Origin: Pseudomonas sp. MN1F
Lineage (GTDB): Bacteria; Pseudomonadota; Gammaproteobacteria; Pseudomonadales; Pseudomonadaceae
Assembly: GCF_009391885.1 (NCBI RefSeq)
Contig: NZ_VZII01000036.1
Coordinates: 1 to 45,964, forward strand
Direction of reading: 5' to 3'
Length of the DNA: 45,964 nt
Positions within the stretch are counted from its first letter, which is position 1. The number at the start of each line of letters is the position of its first letter. Position numbers and translations under genes: made by a program. Under the pieces are notes generated by a model. That model did no database searches and had not been told where the DNA came from. It saw only the letters and a list, made by a program, of their open reading frames with translations. Positions 1 to 8,821 of this stretch are shown here, one piece after another.

Positions 1-17
1 CATGCAAGGCACGGGAA

Positions 18-875
18 TCAGCCCTCGCCTGCCAGAATGGCGGCATAGCCTTCCTTGTAGCTCGGATACGCCGGCACCCAGCCCAACGCCCGCACCCGGG
101 CATTGCTGCAACGCTTGCTGCCTGTACGGCGCACGCGCTGTTCATCGGACCACTCGGTAACCCCCATGTACCCCCGCAACCAAGCCACCACATCGGCCAG
201 CGGCGCCGGGTCGTCGTCGACGCCGATGTAGCATTCTTCCAGCGCCACACCATCGGCATCGGCCTGCATCAGGAACGCCATCAGGCTCGCGGCATCTTCG
301 GCATGAATCCGATTGCCATACAGCGGCGGCTCCTCGGCTACCCGATAGCCTTGCCGCACCTGGCTCAGCAGCCACTCGCGACCCGGGCCGTAGATGCCGG
401 TCAAGCGAATCACGCTGGCGGGAATGCCGCTCGCCAACGCCAACCCTTCGGCCTCAAGCATCACCTTTCCGGAATAACCCTCAGGTTCGGTGGCCGCAGT
501 TTCGTCGATCCATTCGCCTTCCTTTTGCGCAAACACGCTGCTGCTGGAGACGAACAGCAACCGCCGCGGGCGCTGGCCACGCTCGCCCAGCCACGCCAGC
601 ACATGGCGCAAACCGTCGACATAAGCAGCCTGATAGCCCGCCTCGTCATGCTGGCTGGCGGCGACGCAGTACACCAGATAGTCCGGCGAACGCTGTGGCC
701 ATGCCTGTGGAATGGCCGGGTCGGACAGGTCGGCAGCGATGCGCGCGACGCCCTTGGGCAGTTGCTCGACCGAGCGACGCAAGCCACTGACTTGCCAGCC
801 TTTGGCCAGCAGCTGGCGGGCCAAGCGGCCGCCTACATCACCACATCCCACGATAATTGCGGAAAGGTCTGACAT
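18..875 (-). CDS. SDR-family NAD(P)-dependent epimerase/reductase
   Basis: A 285-residue protein of the extended short-chain dehydrogenase/NAD-dependent epimerase type. The N-terminal Rossmann motif GCGDVGGRLA (about residues 10-19) is the nucleotide-binding loop, SSSSVFA near residue 110 is the family serine strand, and RLTGIYGPGR near residue 160 is typical of epimerases. The usual catalytic YxxxK appears as YSGKVMLE, so Tyr and Lys are not in classic spacing; activity cannot be assumed. ATG at 875 is preferred over an in-frame GTG three bases upstream because GGGAG lies seven bases before the ATG. It is divergent from the exbB operon. Substrate unknown; the family assignment is firm, the function is not. 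Confidence 0.8.
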   Translation of the reverse strand: MSDLSAIIVGCGDVGGRLARQLLAKGWQVSGLRRSVEQLPKGVARIAADLSDPAIPQAWPQRSPDYLVYCVAASQHDEAGYQAAYVDGLRHVLAWLGERGQRPRRLLFVSSSSVFAQKEGEWIDETAATEPEGYSGKVMLEAEGLALASGIPASVIRLTGIYGPGREWLLSQVRQGYRVAEEPPLYGNRIHAEDAASLMAFLMQADADGVALEECYIGVDDDPAPLADVVAWLRGYMGVTEWSDEQRVRRTGSKRCSNARVRALGWVPAYPSYKEGYAAILAGEG

Positions 876-949
876 CACAAAACTCCCTAGACCAAAGGAT
901 CAGGCTAGCCGTATTACACGATAGGCGGCTAGACCATGGGCGAAAAAAG

Positions 950-990
950 CAACAAGATTGCTTTTGTTAACAAGAATTACTTGCAATAAT
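950..990 (+). promoter_or_regulatory. Candidate exbB promoter with palindromic operator-like bases
   Basis: This AT-rich patch in the divergent intergenic region contains a perfect palindrome TTGTTAACAA (964-973), nested inside ATTGC (957-961) and its complement GCAAT (983-987). A possible -10 hexamer AATAAT lies at 985-990, with TTTGTT (963-968) 16 bases upstream as a weak -35. TonB operons are usually Fur-regulated, but the match to the 19-bp Fur box is poor here, so the regulator is left open. Confidence 0.35.
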
Positions 991-1066
991 GGCACCCCTA
1001 TCTGTTCTCGGCCTATATCGAGGCCTTGGAGAACGCACACTTTCTTCTTCATCAGGTCCGGCCAGC

Positions 1067-2035
1067 ATGACACGTACTCAACCTTCCGCTTCGCCAACAC
1101 CGTCGCGCGCCTGGCGCGCCATCGCCGCGCTGATGTTCAGCCTGGTGCTGGCCCCAGTGGCCATGGCCGATGAGCCTAACGCCAACACCGCCACCCCGGC
1201 GGCTGCTGTCGCTCCGGCCACCCCCGCCACTTCAGCGCCCGCTGCTGTCGAAGGCCAGGCCGCCACTCCGGTCGAAGCACCTGTAGCCGCCGACCCGGCC
1301 GTTCAGGAACTGGTTGAAGACACCTCGCTGGGCATGGCCCACGACCTGTCCCCATGGGGCATGTACAAGAACGCTGACATCGTCGTCAAAATCGTGATGA
1401 TCGGCCTGGCCATCGCCTCGATCATCACCTGGACCATCTGGATCGCCAAGGGCTTCGAGCTGATGGGCGCCAAGCGCCGCCTGCGTGGCGAGATCGCCGC
1501 GCTGAAGAAGTCGGTGAGCCTGAAAGAAGCCAGCACCGTCGCCAATAAAGAAGGCACCCTGGCACATACCCTGGTTCACGATGCCCTCGAAGAGATGCGC
1601 CTGTCGGCCAATGCCCGCGAGAAAGAAGGCATCAAGGAACGCGTCAGCTTCCGCCTGGAGCGCCTGGTAGCTGCCAGCGGCCGCAGCATGAGCAGCGGCA
1701 CCGGCGTGCTCGCCACCATCGGTTCCACCGCGCCGTTCGTCGGCCTGTTCGGTACCGTGTGGGGCATCATGAACAGCTTCATCGGCATCGCCAAGACCCA
1801 GACCACCAACCTGGCCGTGGTTGCCCCAGGTATCGCCGAGGCCCTGTTGGCCACTGCTTTGGGCCTGGTCGCAGCGATCCCGGCCGTGGTCATCTACAAC
1901 GTCTTCGCCCGCTCCATCGCCGGCTACAAGGCACAGGTGTCCGACGCCTCCGCCCAGGTGCTGCTGCTGGTCAGCCGTGACCTGGACCACCAGGGCAGCG
2001 ACCGCGCCGCCCCGCACATGGTGAAAGTGGGGTAA
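1067..2035 (+). CDS. exbB: TonB-system energizer ExbB (MotA/TolQ/ExbB family)
   Basis: ExbB forms the inner-membrane proton channel that, with ExbD, powers TonB for siderophore and other outer-membrane uptake. The 322-residue product has a signal-peptide-like start (hydrophobic 18-33, cleavage possibly after AMA at 34), an Ala/Pro-rich periplasmic stretch (about 35-90), then three membrane segments near 104-126, 212-240 and 255-280. The conserved ExbB core STAPFVGLFGTVWGIM (220-235) is present. The N-terminal extension is longer than in E. coli ExbB (244 aa) but is usual in pseudomonads. ATG 1067 is chosen because it begins a plausible signal peptide; upstream in-frame codons do not. exbD follows three bases after the stop, so the genes are one operon. 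Confidence 0.95.
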   Translation: MTRTQPSASPTPSRAWRAIAALMFSLVLAPVAMADEPNANTATPAAAVAPATPATSAPAAVEGQAATPVEAPVAADPAVQELVEDTSLGMAHDLSPWGMYKNADIVVKIVMIGLAIASIITWTIWIAKGFELMGAKRRLRGEIAALKKSVSLKEASTVANKEGTLAHTLVHDALEEMRLSANAREKEGIKERVSFRLERLVAASGRSMSSGTGVLATIGSTAPFVGLFGTVWGIMNSFIGIAKTQTTNLAVVAPGIAEALLATALGLVAAIPAVVIYNVFARSIAGYKAQVSDASAQVLLLVSRDLDHQGSDRAAPHMVKVG

Positions 2036-2038
2036 ACC

Positions 2039-2467
2039 ATGGGCCTGCATCTCAACGAAGGTGGCGACGACCTCGCCGAAAATCACGAAATCAACGTTAC
2101 GCCGTTCATCGACGTGATGCTGGTGCTGCTGATCATCTTCATGGTCGCAGCCCCGCTGGCCACGGTCGACATCAAGGTCGACCTGCCAGCCTCGACGGCC
2201 AAGCCGGCACCGAGGCCCGAAAAGCCGGTATTCGTCAGCGTCAAGGCCGACCAGAAGCTGTACGTCGGCGACGATCAGGTTGCTGCCCCTGAACAGCTTG
2301 GCCCGATGCTCGACGCCAAGACCAAGGGCGACAAGGAAACCACCATCTTCTTCCAGGCCGACAAGGGCGTGGATTACGGTGACCTGATGGAAGTGATGAA
2401 CACCCTGCGCGCGGCCGGCTACCTCAAAGTCGGCCTGGTAGGTCTTGAGACGGCAGCCAAGAAATGA
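2039..2467 (+). CDS. exbD: TonB-system accessory protein ExbD
   Basis: A 142-residue partner of ExbB. It has a short cytoplasmic N-terminus, one membrane helix (about 22-43) and a periplasmic C-terminal domain. The helix carries FIDVMLVLL with Asp25, the membrane aspartate that conducts protons in the ExbD/TolR family. A GTGGGG site precedes the ATG. The last four bases overlap the tonB start (ATGA), which points to translational coupling. Length and motif are as expected for the family. Confidence 0.95.
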   Translation: MGLHLNEGGDDLAENHEINVTPFIDVMLVLLIIFMVAAPLATVDIKVDLPASTAKPAPRPEKPVFVSVKADQKLYVGDDQVAAPEQLGPMLDAKTKGDKETTIFFQADKGVDYGDLMEVMNTLRAAGYLKVGLVGLETAAKK

Positions 2468-3198
2468 CGAAACCGCGCTCAAACGTGGCGCGCTACGCTG
2501 GCAGCCTGGCGATCGTGCTGGGCGTGCACGTGGTCGCCGTGCTGCTGACGCTCAACTGGTCGGTGCCCCAGGCCATCGAGCTGCCCCCGGCAGCCATGAT
2601 GGTCGAGCTGGCACCGCTGCCCGAGCCCGCGCCGCCGCCCCCCCCGAAAGCCGCCCCACAGCCACCGGCACCGGTCGAAGAACCGCCAATGCCAAAGCTG
2701 GCCGAGGCGCCGAAGCCGAAGATCGCCATCGCCAAGCCGCCCAAGCCGAAGCCCAAGCCTCAGCCGCCCAAGCCTGAGAAGAAGCCTGAGCCGCCGAAGG
2801 ATGAGCCACCGGCCAAGGAACAGGTAGCCGATACGCCGCCAAGCAACACGCCACCGCAGAAGTCGGCGGCACCGGCGCCAAGCATCGCTTCCAACAGCCA
2901 GGCGCTGCCAACCTGGCAGAGCGACCTGCTGCGCCACCTGGCGAAGTACAAGCGCTACCCGGAGGACGCTCGCCGACGTGGCCTGCAAGGCATCAACCGC
3001 CTGCGCTTCGTGGTCGACGCCGAGGGCAAGGTGGTGTCCTACTCCATGGCAGGCGGCTCCGGCAGCGCAGCCCTGGACCGGGCGACCATGGAAATGATCC
3101 GCCGCGCCGGCACGGTACCCAAGCCGCCAGCCGAGCTGCTGACCAATGGCACGATCGAAGTAGTGGCACCGTTCGTCTACTCGCTGGACCGTCGCTGA
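2464..3198 (+). CDS. tonB: Energy transducer TonB
   Basis: A 244-residue TonB. An N-terminal signal anchor (about 10-31, including His22) is followed by a Pro/Lys/Glu-rich linker (about 42-125) that spans the periplasm, and by a C-terminal TonB domain (about 155-244). That domain includes YPEDARRRG, the segment that contacts TonB boxes of outer-membrane receptors. It is the third gene of exbB-exbD-tonB and overlaps exbD by four bases. The proline-rich linker is encoded by low-complexity GC-rich DNA, a possible site of length variation between strains. Confidence 0.95.
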   Translation: MTKPRSNVARYAGSLAIVLGVHVVAVLLTLNWSVPQAIELPPAAMMVELAPLPEPAPPPPPKAAPQPPAPVEEPPMPKLAEAPKPKIAIAKPPKPKPKPQPPKPEKKPEPPKDEPPAKEQVADTPPSNTPPQKSAAPAPSIASNSQALPTWQSDLLRHLAKYKRYPEDARRRGLQGINRLRFVVDAEGKVVSYSMAGGSGSAALDRATMEMIRRAGTVPKPPAELLTNGTIEVVAPFVYSLDRR

Positions 3199-3292
3199 TA
3201 CTTTTGGTTCTGTCACAAATCGGCAAGTCTGATAACGTGCGTCTATCAATTGCAGCCGCTATGCTGGGCCCGCAACTTCATGGACGCACGTT

Positions 3293-4219
3293 ATGACCCT
3301 CACAGAATTACGCTACATCGTCACGCTCGCCCAGGAGCAGCACTTCGGCCACGCTGCCGAGCGCTGCCACGTCAGCCAGCCGACCCTGTCGGTCGGCGTG
3401 AAGAAGCTTGAGGACGAGCTTGGCGTGCTGATTTTCGAGCGCAGCAAGAGCGCGGTGCGCCTGACCCCGGTCGGCGAAAGCATTGTGGCCCAGGCGCAGA
3501 AGGTGCTGGAGCAAGCCCAGGGCATTCGCGAGCTGGCCCAGGCCGGCAAGAACCAGCTGACCGCTCCGCTCAAGGTCGGCGCCATCTACACCGTTGGCCC
3601 GTACCTGTTCCCGCACCTGATTCCACAGCTGCACCGGGTTGCGCCGCAGATGCCGCTGTACATCGAAGAAAACTTCACCCACGTGCTGCGCGAGAAGCTG
3701 CGCAACGGCGAACTGGACGCGGTGATCATCGCCCTGCCGTTCAACGAAGCCGACGTGTTGACCCTGCCACTGTACGACGAGCCTTTCTGTGCCTTGATGC
3801 CAGCCGACCACCCCTGGACGGCGAAGAAGACCATCGACACCGCCATGCTCAACGACAAGAGCCTGCTGCTGCTCGGCGAGGGCCACTGCTTCCGCGACCA
3901 GGTGCTGGAAGCCTGCCCGACGCTGAACAAAGGTGGCGAAGGCTCCAAGCACACCACGGTCGAGTCCAGCTCGCTGGAAACCATCCGCCACATGGTCGCT
4001 TCCGGCCTGGGTGTGTCGATCCTGCCGCTGTCGGCCGTGCACAGCCATCACTATGCGCCAGGGGTCATCGAAGTGCGCCCGCTTACCCCGCCTGCACCGT
4101 TCCGCACCGTGGCCATCGCCTGGCGCGCCAGCTTCCCGCGGCCGAAAGCGATCGAGATCCTTGCCGACTCGATCCGCCTCTGCTCGGTGGCCAAGCCGCC
4201 TGTGGAACAACCGGCCTGA
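3293..4219 (+). CDS. oxyR: Hydrogen peroxide-sensing regulator OxyR (LysR family)
   Basis: OxyR is oxidised by peroxide and activates catalase and peroxidase genes. The 308-residue protein has a LysR winged helix at 1-60 (AAERCHVSQPTLSVGVKKLE) and a substrate-like sensor domain. The two redox cysteines fall exactly at Cys199 and Cys208 within CFRDQVLEAC, the same numbering as E. coli OxyR. That makes the assignment specific, not just LysR-type. The gene is separated from recG by three bases, an arrangement conserved in Pseudomonas, so recG is probably co-transcribed. Confidence 0.97.
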   Translation: MTLTELRYIVTLAQEQHFGHAAERCHVSQPTLSVGVKKLEDELGVLIFERSKSAVRLTPVGESIVAQAQKVLEQAQGIRELAQAGKNQLTAPLKVGAIYTVGPYLFPHLIPQLHRVAPQMPLYIEENFTHVLREKLRNGELDAVIIALPFNEADVLTLPLYDEPFCALMPADHPWTAKKTIDTAMLNDKSLLLLGEGHCFRDQVLEACPTLNKGGEGSKHTTVESSSLETIRHMVASGLGVSILPLSAVHSHHYAPGVIEVRPLTPPAPFRTVAIAWRASFPRPKAIEILADSIRLCSVAKPPVEQPA

Positions 4220-4222
4220 TCC

Positions 4223-6301
4223 ATGACTGAGCTGTCGAAGGTTTCGGTCACGGCGCTCAAGGGCGTAGGCGATGCCATGGCGGAAAAGCTCGCCAAGGTC
4301 GGCCTGGAGAATCTGCAGGACGTGCTGTTCCACCTGCCCCTGCGCTATCAGGACCGTACCCGCGTGGTGCCCATCGGCCAGTTGCGCCCGGGCCAGGATG
4401 CGGTGATCGAGGGCGTGGTCAGCGGTGCCGACGTGACCATGGGCAAGCGCCGCAGCCTGGTGGTACGCCTGGGTGACGGCACCGGCGTGCTGAGCCTGCG
4501 CTTCTACCACTTCAGCAATGCGCAGAAGGAAGGCCTGAAGCGGGGCACCCACCTGCGCTGCTACGGCGAAGCCCGCCCCGGCGCCTCGGGGCTGGAGATC
4601 TACCACCCAGAGTACCGTGCGCTGAATGGCGACGAGCCGCCGCCTCCGGTCGAACAGACCCTGACGCCGATCTACCCGTCCACCGAAGGCCTCACCCAAC
4701 AGCGCCTGCGCCTGCTCTGCCAACAGAGCCTGGGCATGCTTGGCCCGCGCAGCCTGCCCGACTGGCTGCCCGACGAACTGGCCCGCGACTACCACCTGGC
4801 GCCGCTGGACGATGCCATCCGTTACCTGCACAACCCGCCCGCCGACGCCGACCTCGACGAGCTCGCCGAGGGCCAGCACTGGGCCCAGCACCGCCTGGCC
4901 TTCGAAGAGCTGCTGACCCACCAGCTGTCACAACAACGCCTGCGCGAAAGCCTGCGCAGCCTGCGCGCGCCGGTGCTGCCCAAGGCCAAGCGCCTGCAGG
5001 CGCAATACCTGGCCAACCTGGGCTTCAAGCCAACCGGGGCGCAGCAGCGGGTAGCCAACGAAATCGCCTATGACCTCAGCCAGCACGAGCCCATGATGCG
5101 CCTGGTACAGGGCGATGTCGGCGCCGGCAAGACCGTGGTCGCCGCCCTTGCTGCACTGCAGGCCCTGGAAGCCGGCTACCAGGTGGCGCTGATGGCGCCG
5201 ACCGAGATCCTTGCCGAACAGCACTACATCACCTTCAAGCGCTGGCTGGAGCCGTTGGGCATCGAAGTCGCCTGGCTGGCCGGCAAGCTCAAGGGCAAGG
5301 CCCGCGCCAGCGCCCTGGAGCAGATCGCCGGCGGTGCGCCGATGGTGGTCGGGACCCACGCACTGTTCCAGGAAGAGGTCCGCTTCAAGCACCTGGCCCT
5401 GGCGATCATCGACGAACAGCACCGCTTCGGCGTGCAGCAACGCCTGGCCCTGCGCAAGAAAGGCGTGGCCGGCGAGCTGTGCCCGCATCAGCTGATCATG
5501 ACCGCCACGCCGATCCCGCGCACCTTGGCCATGAGCGCCTATGCCGACCTCGACACCTCGGTACTCGACGAGCTGCCGCCAGGGCGTACGCCGGTGAATA
5601 CCGTGCTGGTCGCCGACAGCCGCCGCTTCGAAGTGGTCGAGCGGGTTCGCGCCGCCTGCGCGGAGGGGCGCCAGGCTTACTGGGTATGCACGCTGATCGA
5701 GGAATCCGAAGAGCTGACCTGCCAGGCAGCCGAGAGCACCTTCGAAGAGCTTGGCAGCGCACTTGGCGAGCTGCGCGTGGGCCTGATCCACGGCCGCATG
5801 AAGCCGGCAGAAAAGGCCGAGGTCATGGCCGAGTTCAAGCAAGGCAACCTGCAACTGCTGGTCGCCACCACGGTGATCGAGGTTGGCGTGGACGTGCCCA
5901 ACGCCAGCCTGATGATCATCGAGAACCCCGAGCGCCTGGGCCTGGCCCAACTGCACCAGCTGCGTGGCCGGGTTGGCCGGGGCAGCGCGGTGAGCCACTG
6001 CGTGCTGCTGTATCACCCGCCACTGTCGCAGATTGGCCGCGAACGCCTGGGGATCATGCGGGAAACCAACGATGGCTTCATCATCGCCGAGAAAGACCTC
6101 GAACTGCGCGGGCCCGGCGAAATGCTCGGCACACGCCAGACCGGCCTGCTGCAGTTCAAGGTCGCCGACCTGATGCGCGACGCCGACCTGCTGCCGGCCG
6201 TGCGTGACGCGGCCCAGGCGCTGCTGGCGCGCTGGCCCGACCATGTCAGCCCGCTGCTCGATCGCTGGCTGCGCCACGGTCAACAATATGGGCAGGTGTG
6301 A
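4223..6301 (+). CDS. recG: ATP-dependent DNA helicase RecG
   Basis: RecG remodels stalled replication forks and branched DNA. The 692-residue protein has the N-terminal wedge/OB domain that binds the fork (about 60-165), then a superfamily 2 helicase core. Walker A is GDVGAGKT near residue 297 and the DEAD-like box is DEQH near 395. The motif TATPIPRT follows, and GRVGRG is in the C-terminal helicase half. Length is as usual for RecG. The start ATG lies directly after oxyR; its ribosome site is weak, consistent with coupling to oxyR translation. Confidence 0.97.
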   Translation: MTELSKVSVTALKGVGDAMAEKLAKVGLENLQDVLFHLPLRYQDRTRVVPIGQLRPGQDAVIEGVVSGADVTMGKRRSLVVRLGDGTGVLSLRFYHFSNAQKEGLKRGTHLRCYGEARPGASGLEIYHPEYRALNGDEPPPPVEQTLTPIYPSTEGLTQQRLRLLCQQSLGMLGPRSLPDWLPDELARDYHLAPLDDAIRYLHNPPADADLDELAEGQHWAQHRLAFEELLTHQLSQQRLRESLRSLRAPVLPKAKRLQAQYLANLGFKPTGAQQRVANEIAYDLSQHEPMMRLVQGDVGAGKTVVAALAALQALEAGYQVALMAPTEILAEQHYITFKRWLEPLGIEVAWLAGKLKGKARASALEQIAGGAPMVVGTHALFQEEVRFKHLALAIIDEQHRFGVQQRLALRKKGVAGELCPHQLIMTATPIPRTLAMSAYADLDTSVLDELPPGRTPVNTVLVADSRRFEVVERVRAACAEGRQAYWVCTLIEESEELTCQAAESTFEELGSALGELRVGLIHGRMKPAEKAEVMAEFKQGNLQLLVATTVIEVGVDVPNASLMIIENPERLGLAQLHQLRGRVGRGSAVSHCVLLYHPPLSQIGRERLGIMRETNDGFIIAEKDLELRGPGEMLGTRQTGLLQFKVADLMRDADLLPAVRDAAQALLARWPDHVSPLLDRWLRHGQQYGQV

Positions 6302-6326
6302 CGCCCGTCCCAGAATGGATCCAGCT

Positions 6327-6360
6327 TTGCCTGCAGGCTGGTTATACTTCGCGTTTAAAA
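6327..6360 (+). promoter_or_regulatory. Possible promoter before the YbaK-like/HDOD gene
   Basis: A good -10-like hexamer TATACT occurs at 6343-6348, 32 bases before the ATG. TTGCCT at 6327-6332 resembles a -35, but the 10-base spacing is too short for sigma-70, so only the -10 is supported. This would give the downstream gene its own start, independent of oxyR-recG. Confidence 0.35.
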
Positions 6361-6379
6361 GAACCTGTGGATACAGACC

Positions 6380-7783
6380 ATGACTGAAGTTGCCCTGGAC
6401 ACTGCAACCCCACACGCACCGTCTGTTATCCGACTGTTGCTCGAAAAACTGCACGTTGCCTTTGAAGAGGTGGCGGAACATCCAGAGCTGCCAGCCGCGT
6501 CTCGGGTACAGGCGATCCTGCTTGATGACGAGATCGGCGCCCTGCTGGTGCTGTTCCCGCAGAGCAAGCTGCTGGACCTCAACCGTCTCGAAGAGCTGAC
6601 CGGTCGCAAACTCAAGGCCGTGCCGTTGCCACGCCTCAAGCAGATGCTCGACAAGCATCAGCTCAAGGCCTTGCCGGCCATTCCGGCCCTGACCAGCTCA
6701 CCTTGCCTGTACGAAGGCAAACTGCTCGATGCCGAACACCTGCTGATCCAGTCAGGCGAAGCCGGCCTGCTGCTCAAGGTTCATCGTAATGATTTCAAGC
6801 GCATGCTCGCCAAGGCCAGTGCCGGCAGTTTCGGCCAGCCCGTGCGCGACATCCGCCCCAACCTCGATCGCCCGGATGACGACCCCAAGGAAATCACGCT
6901 GGCGGTCCAGGCCTTTACGGCCCGGCGCATCCAGAAGCGCCTGGAAGAAACCATCGAGATCCCGCCACTGGCCGACACGGCGCAGAAGATCATCAAGCTG
7001 CGGGTCGACCCCAACGCCAGCATCGACGACATCACCGGCGTGGTAGAAACCGACCCGGCCCTGGCCGCCCAGGTGGTCAGCTGGGCCGCTTCGCCGTACT
7101 ACGCGTCACCCGGCAAGATCCGCTCGGTGGAAGACGCCATCGTCCGCGTGCTGGGCTTCGACCTGGTGATCAACCTGGCCCTGGGCCTGGCGCTGGGCAA
7201 GACCCTGAGCCTGCCCAAGGACCATCCGCAGCAGGCCACGCCGTACTGGCAGCAGTCGATCTATACCGCCGCCATCATCGAAGGCCTGACCCGCGCCATG
7301 CCCCGCGCCGAGCGCCCGGAGGCCGGCCTGACCTACCTGGCAGGGCTGCTGCACAATTTCGGCTACCTGCTGCTGGCGCATGTATTCCCACCGCACTTCT
7401 CGCTGATCTGCCGCCACCTGGAGGTCAACCCGCACCTGTGCCACACCTACGTGGAACAGCACCTGCTAGGCATCAGCCGCGAGCAGATCGGCGCCTGGCT
7501 GATGAAGCTGTGGGACATGCCCGAAGAGCTGTCGACCGCGCTGCGCTTCCAGCATGACCCGGCGTATGACGGCGAATACTCGGCGTACCCCAACCTGGTG
7601 TGCCTGGCGACGCGTCTGCTGCGCTCGCGGGGCATTGGCTCGGGGCCACAGGAGCAGATTCCGGATGAGTTGCTGGAGCGCCTGGATATCACCCGGGACA
7701 AGGCGGAGGATGTGGTGAACAAGGTGCTCGAAGCCGAGGCCTTGTTGCGCGATCTGGCGTCGCAGCTCAACGCCCCGCATTGA
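6380..7783 (+). CDS. YbaK-like / HDOD domain fusion protein
   Basis: The 467-residue product has two parts. Residues about 15-165 resemble the YbaK/ProX aminoacyl-tRNA deacylase fold (VIRLLLEKLHVAFEEV, then LLVLFPQSKLLDLNRLEELTGRKL and LLDAEHLLIQSG). Residues about 195-400 form an HDOD domain, the HD-related output/signalling domain, with IEIPPLADTAQKIIKLRVDP at its start and GLTYLAGLLHNFGYLLLAHVFP at its core. No EAL, GGDEF or receiver domain is seen. HDOD proteins act in regulation of motility, biofilm and stress in proteobacteria; the tRNA-editing activity of the first part is unproven. The gene is convergent with its downstream neighbour across a hairpin. Confidence 0.8.
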   Translation: MTEVALDTATPHAPSVIRLLLEKLHVAFEEVAEHPELPAASRVQAILLDDEIGALLVLFPQSKLLDLNRLEELTGRKLKAVPLPRLKQMLDKHQLKALPAIPALTSSPCLYEGKLLDAEHLLIQSGEAGLLLKVHRNDFKRMLAKASAGSFGQPVRDIRPNLDRPDDDPKEITLAVQAFTARRIQKRLEETIEIPPLADTAQKIIKLRVDPNASIDDITGVVETDPALAAQVVSWAASPYYASPGKIRSVEDAIVRVLGFDLVINLALGLALGKTLSLPKDHPQQATPYWQQSIYTAAIIEGLTRAMPRAERPEAGLTYLAGLLHNFGYLLLAHVFPPHFSLICRHLEVNPHLCHTYVEQHLLGISREQIGAWLMKLWDMPEELSTALRFQHDPAYDGEYSAYPNLVCLATRLLRSRGIGSGPQEQIPDELLERLDITRDKAEDVVNKVLEAEALLRDLASQLNAPH

Positions 7784-7789
7784 GAACAT

Positions 7790-7810
7790 CGGGGCCGCTT
7801 TGCGGCCCCG
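7790..7810. terminator. Hairpin between convergent genes
   Basis: A 9-bp stem CGGGGCCGC / GCGGCCCCG closes a TTT loop, just after the HDOD-gene stop and before the stop of the minus-strand gene. There is no U-run on the plus side, so it may act as a weak bidirectional terminator or 3' stabiliser. Confidence 0.6.
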
Positions 7811-7816
7811 GCGATT

Positions 7817-8191
7817 TCAGCCTTTCTTCCTGGGTTTCAGGTACTTCATCAACCCCTGGAACCACATCACCAGCGCCGGATTGCCCTTGATCTGGATGTT
7901 CTTGTCCTGAATGCCCTGCATGAACGCCAGTTGCTTGTTCCCCGCTTGCATCGTGGCAAAGCCGTAAGCGGCATCCTTGAAGGCGATGGCAAAGGCCGGC
8001 TGCGGATGGCTACCGCCCTTGCTGCTGATGCGCTCACCGCTGACGATGAAGTGCCGCGCCACCTTGCCGTCCAGCGTCTGCATCTGGAACACCAGGTCCT
8101 TGTCCTTGAGTTGCTGCTGGAACGCCGGGTTGTTGCGGCTGGCCCTGGCCATCAGCAGCCCCATGGCCCAGAGAAGAAAGCGAAACTTCAT
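7817..8191 (-). CDS. Small SCP2-like (sterol carrier-fold) protein, hypothetical
   Basis: A 124-residue protein with a hydrophobic N-terminus (residues 4-14) and a body resembling the SCP-2 lipid-carrier fold: VFQMQTLDGKVARHFIVSGERI followed by PAFAIAFKDAAYGFATMQ and GNPALVMWFQGLMKYL. SCP-2-fold proteins bind lipids or act as accessory domains; no specific role can be assigned. ATG 8191 is chosen over a TTG one codon earlier because GAGG sits at the right distance. The C-terminus ends in a basic PRKKG tail. The resemblance is by pattern only. Confidence 0.65.
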   Translation of the reverse strand: MKFRFLLWAMGLLMARASRNNPAFQQQLKDKDLVFQMQTLDGKVARHFIVSGERISSKGGSHPQPAFAIAFKDAAYGFATMQAGNKQLAFMQGIQDKNIQIKGNPALVMWFQGLMKYLKPRKKG

Positions 8192-8288
8192 CAACGCGCC
8201 TCGAATAAAAAATGACTGAGGCGCGCAGTTTATCCTTTTCCTGAACTATTTACGCAAGTTCGCAACACTTAGCCTCCAGAATGCATAA

Positions 8289-8308
8289 CGGGCGCCCTGG
8301 GGCGCCCG
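8289..8308 (-). terminator. Hairpin downstream of the HU gene
   Basis: An 8-bp stem CGGGCGCC / GGCGCCCG with a CTGG loop lies 29 bases past the HU stop codon. There is no U-run beyond it on the minus strand, so termination efficiency is uncertain. Confidence 0.5.
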
Positions 8309-8337
8309 CGTGGATGACACTGGGGGTCAGCAGTCGA

Positions 8338-8634
8338 TCACTTTTTCTTGGCTGGCTTGGCGGGAGCGTTGACGCTGTCGCGCAGGTTCTTGCCAGGCTT
8401 GAAGGCAACAGTGTTGCTGGCCTTGATCTTCACCGGCTCACCGGTTTGCGGATTCTTGCCAGTGCGGGCACCACGATGACGTTTTTCAAAGGTGCCGAAA
8501 CCGACCAGGGTGACCGTGTCCTTGTCCAGGGCTCCGGTGATACTGTCGAGAATCGCGTTCAGCACCAAATTGGCCTTTTCCTTGGTCAGATCAGCCTTTT
8601 CGGCGATGACGGCGGCGAGTTCTGGTTTGCGCAT
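8338..8634 (-). CDS. hupA: Nucleoid protein HU
   Basis: A 98-residue histone-like DNA-bending protein. It shows the HU/IHF signature GFGTFEKRHRGARTGKNPQT (residues 45-64), the beta-arm that inserts into the DNA minor groove, followed by FKPGKNLRDSV. ATG 8634 is preferred because AGAGGC lies six bases upstream and the protein then begins MRKPELA, as in other HU proteins; the longer frame upstream adds a non-homologous leader. A short Lys/Pro/Ala tail (about 91-98) extends past the usual 90-residue length. P. putida has three HU paralogues (HupA, HupB, HupN); the locus near recG and rubredoxin suggests hupA, from memory. Confidence 0.92.
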   Translation of the reverse strand: MRKPELAAVIAEKADLTKEKANLVLNAILDSITGALDKDTVTLVGFGTFEKRHRGARTGKNPQTGEPVKIKASNTVAFKPGKNLRDSVNAPAKPAKKK

Positions 8635-8821
8635 AGTGAAGCCTCTTTGACGGAATTTCTTGTTGTTATGCCGTGCTGCCATTGAAGCAGCGTTCAAGGC
8701 ACCGCAGGCTCTAATCTGCGGCAGACGGAACTGAGAATGGCACGCCCACCGAGGCCGCGCCAGTATCTGGGCGGCCATTGTGCTGGCAACAACAGGATAA
8801 ATCCGACAGAACACCCGCTAT

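Noticed and set aside
964..990. Fur box upstream of exbB
   Set aside because: Aligned by eye, the best register matches only about 7 of 19 consensus bases. The palindrome is recorded as an operator candidate without naming Fur.
1232..2482. Long open frame on the minus strand opposite exbB/exbD
   Set aside because: It overlaps clearly coded genes, is rich in His/Gln/Gly as expected from antisense of GC-rich codons, and lacks any recognisable domain. The same holds for the long frames opposite oxyR/recG (3308-6658), pstA/pstC (19729-23786) and pycA (43023-44519).
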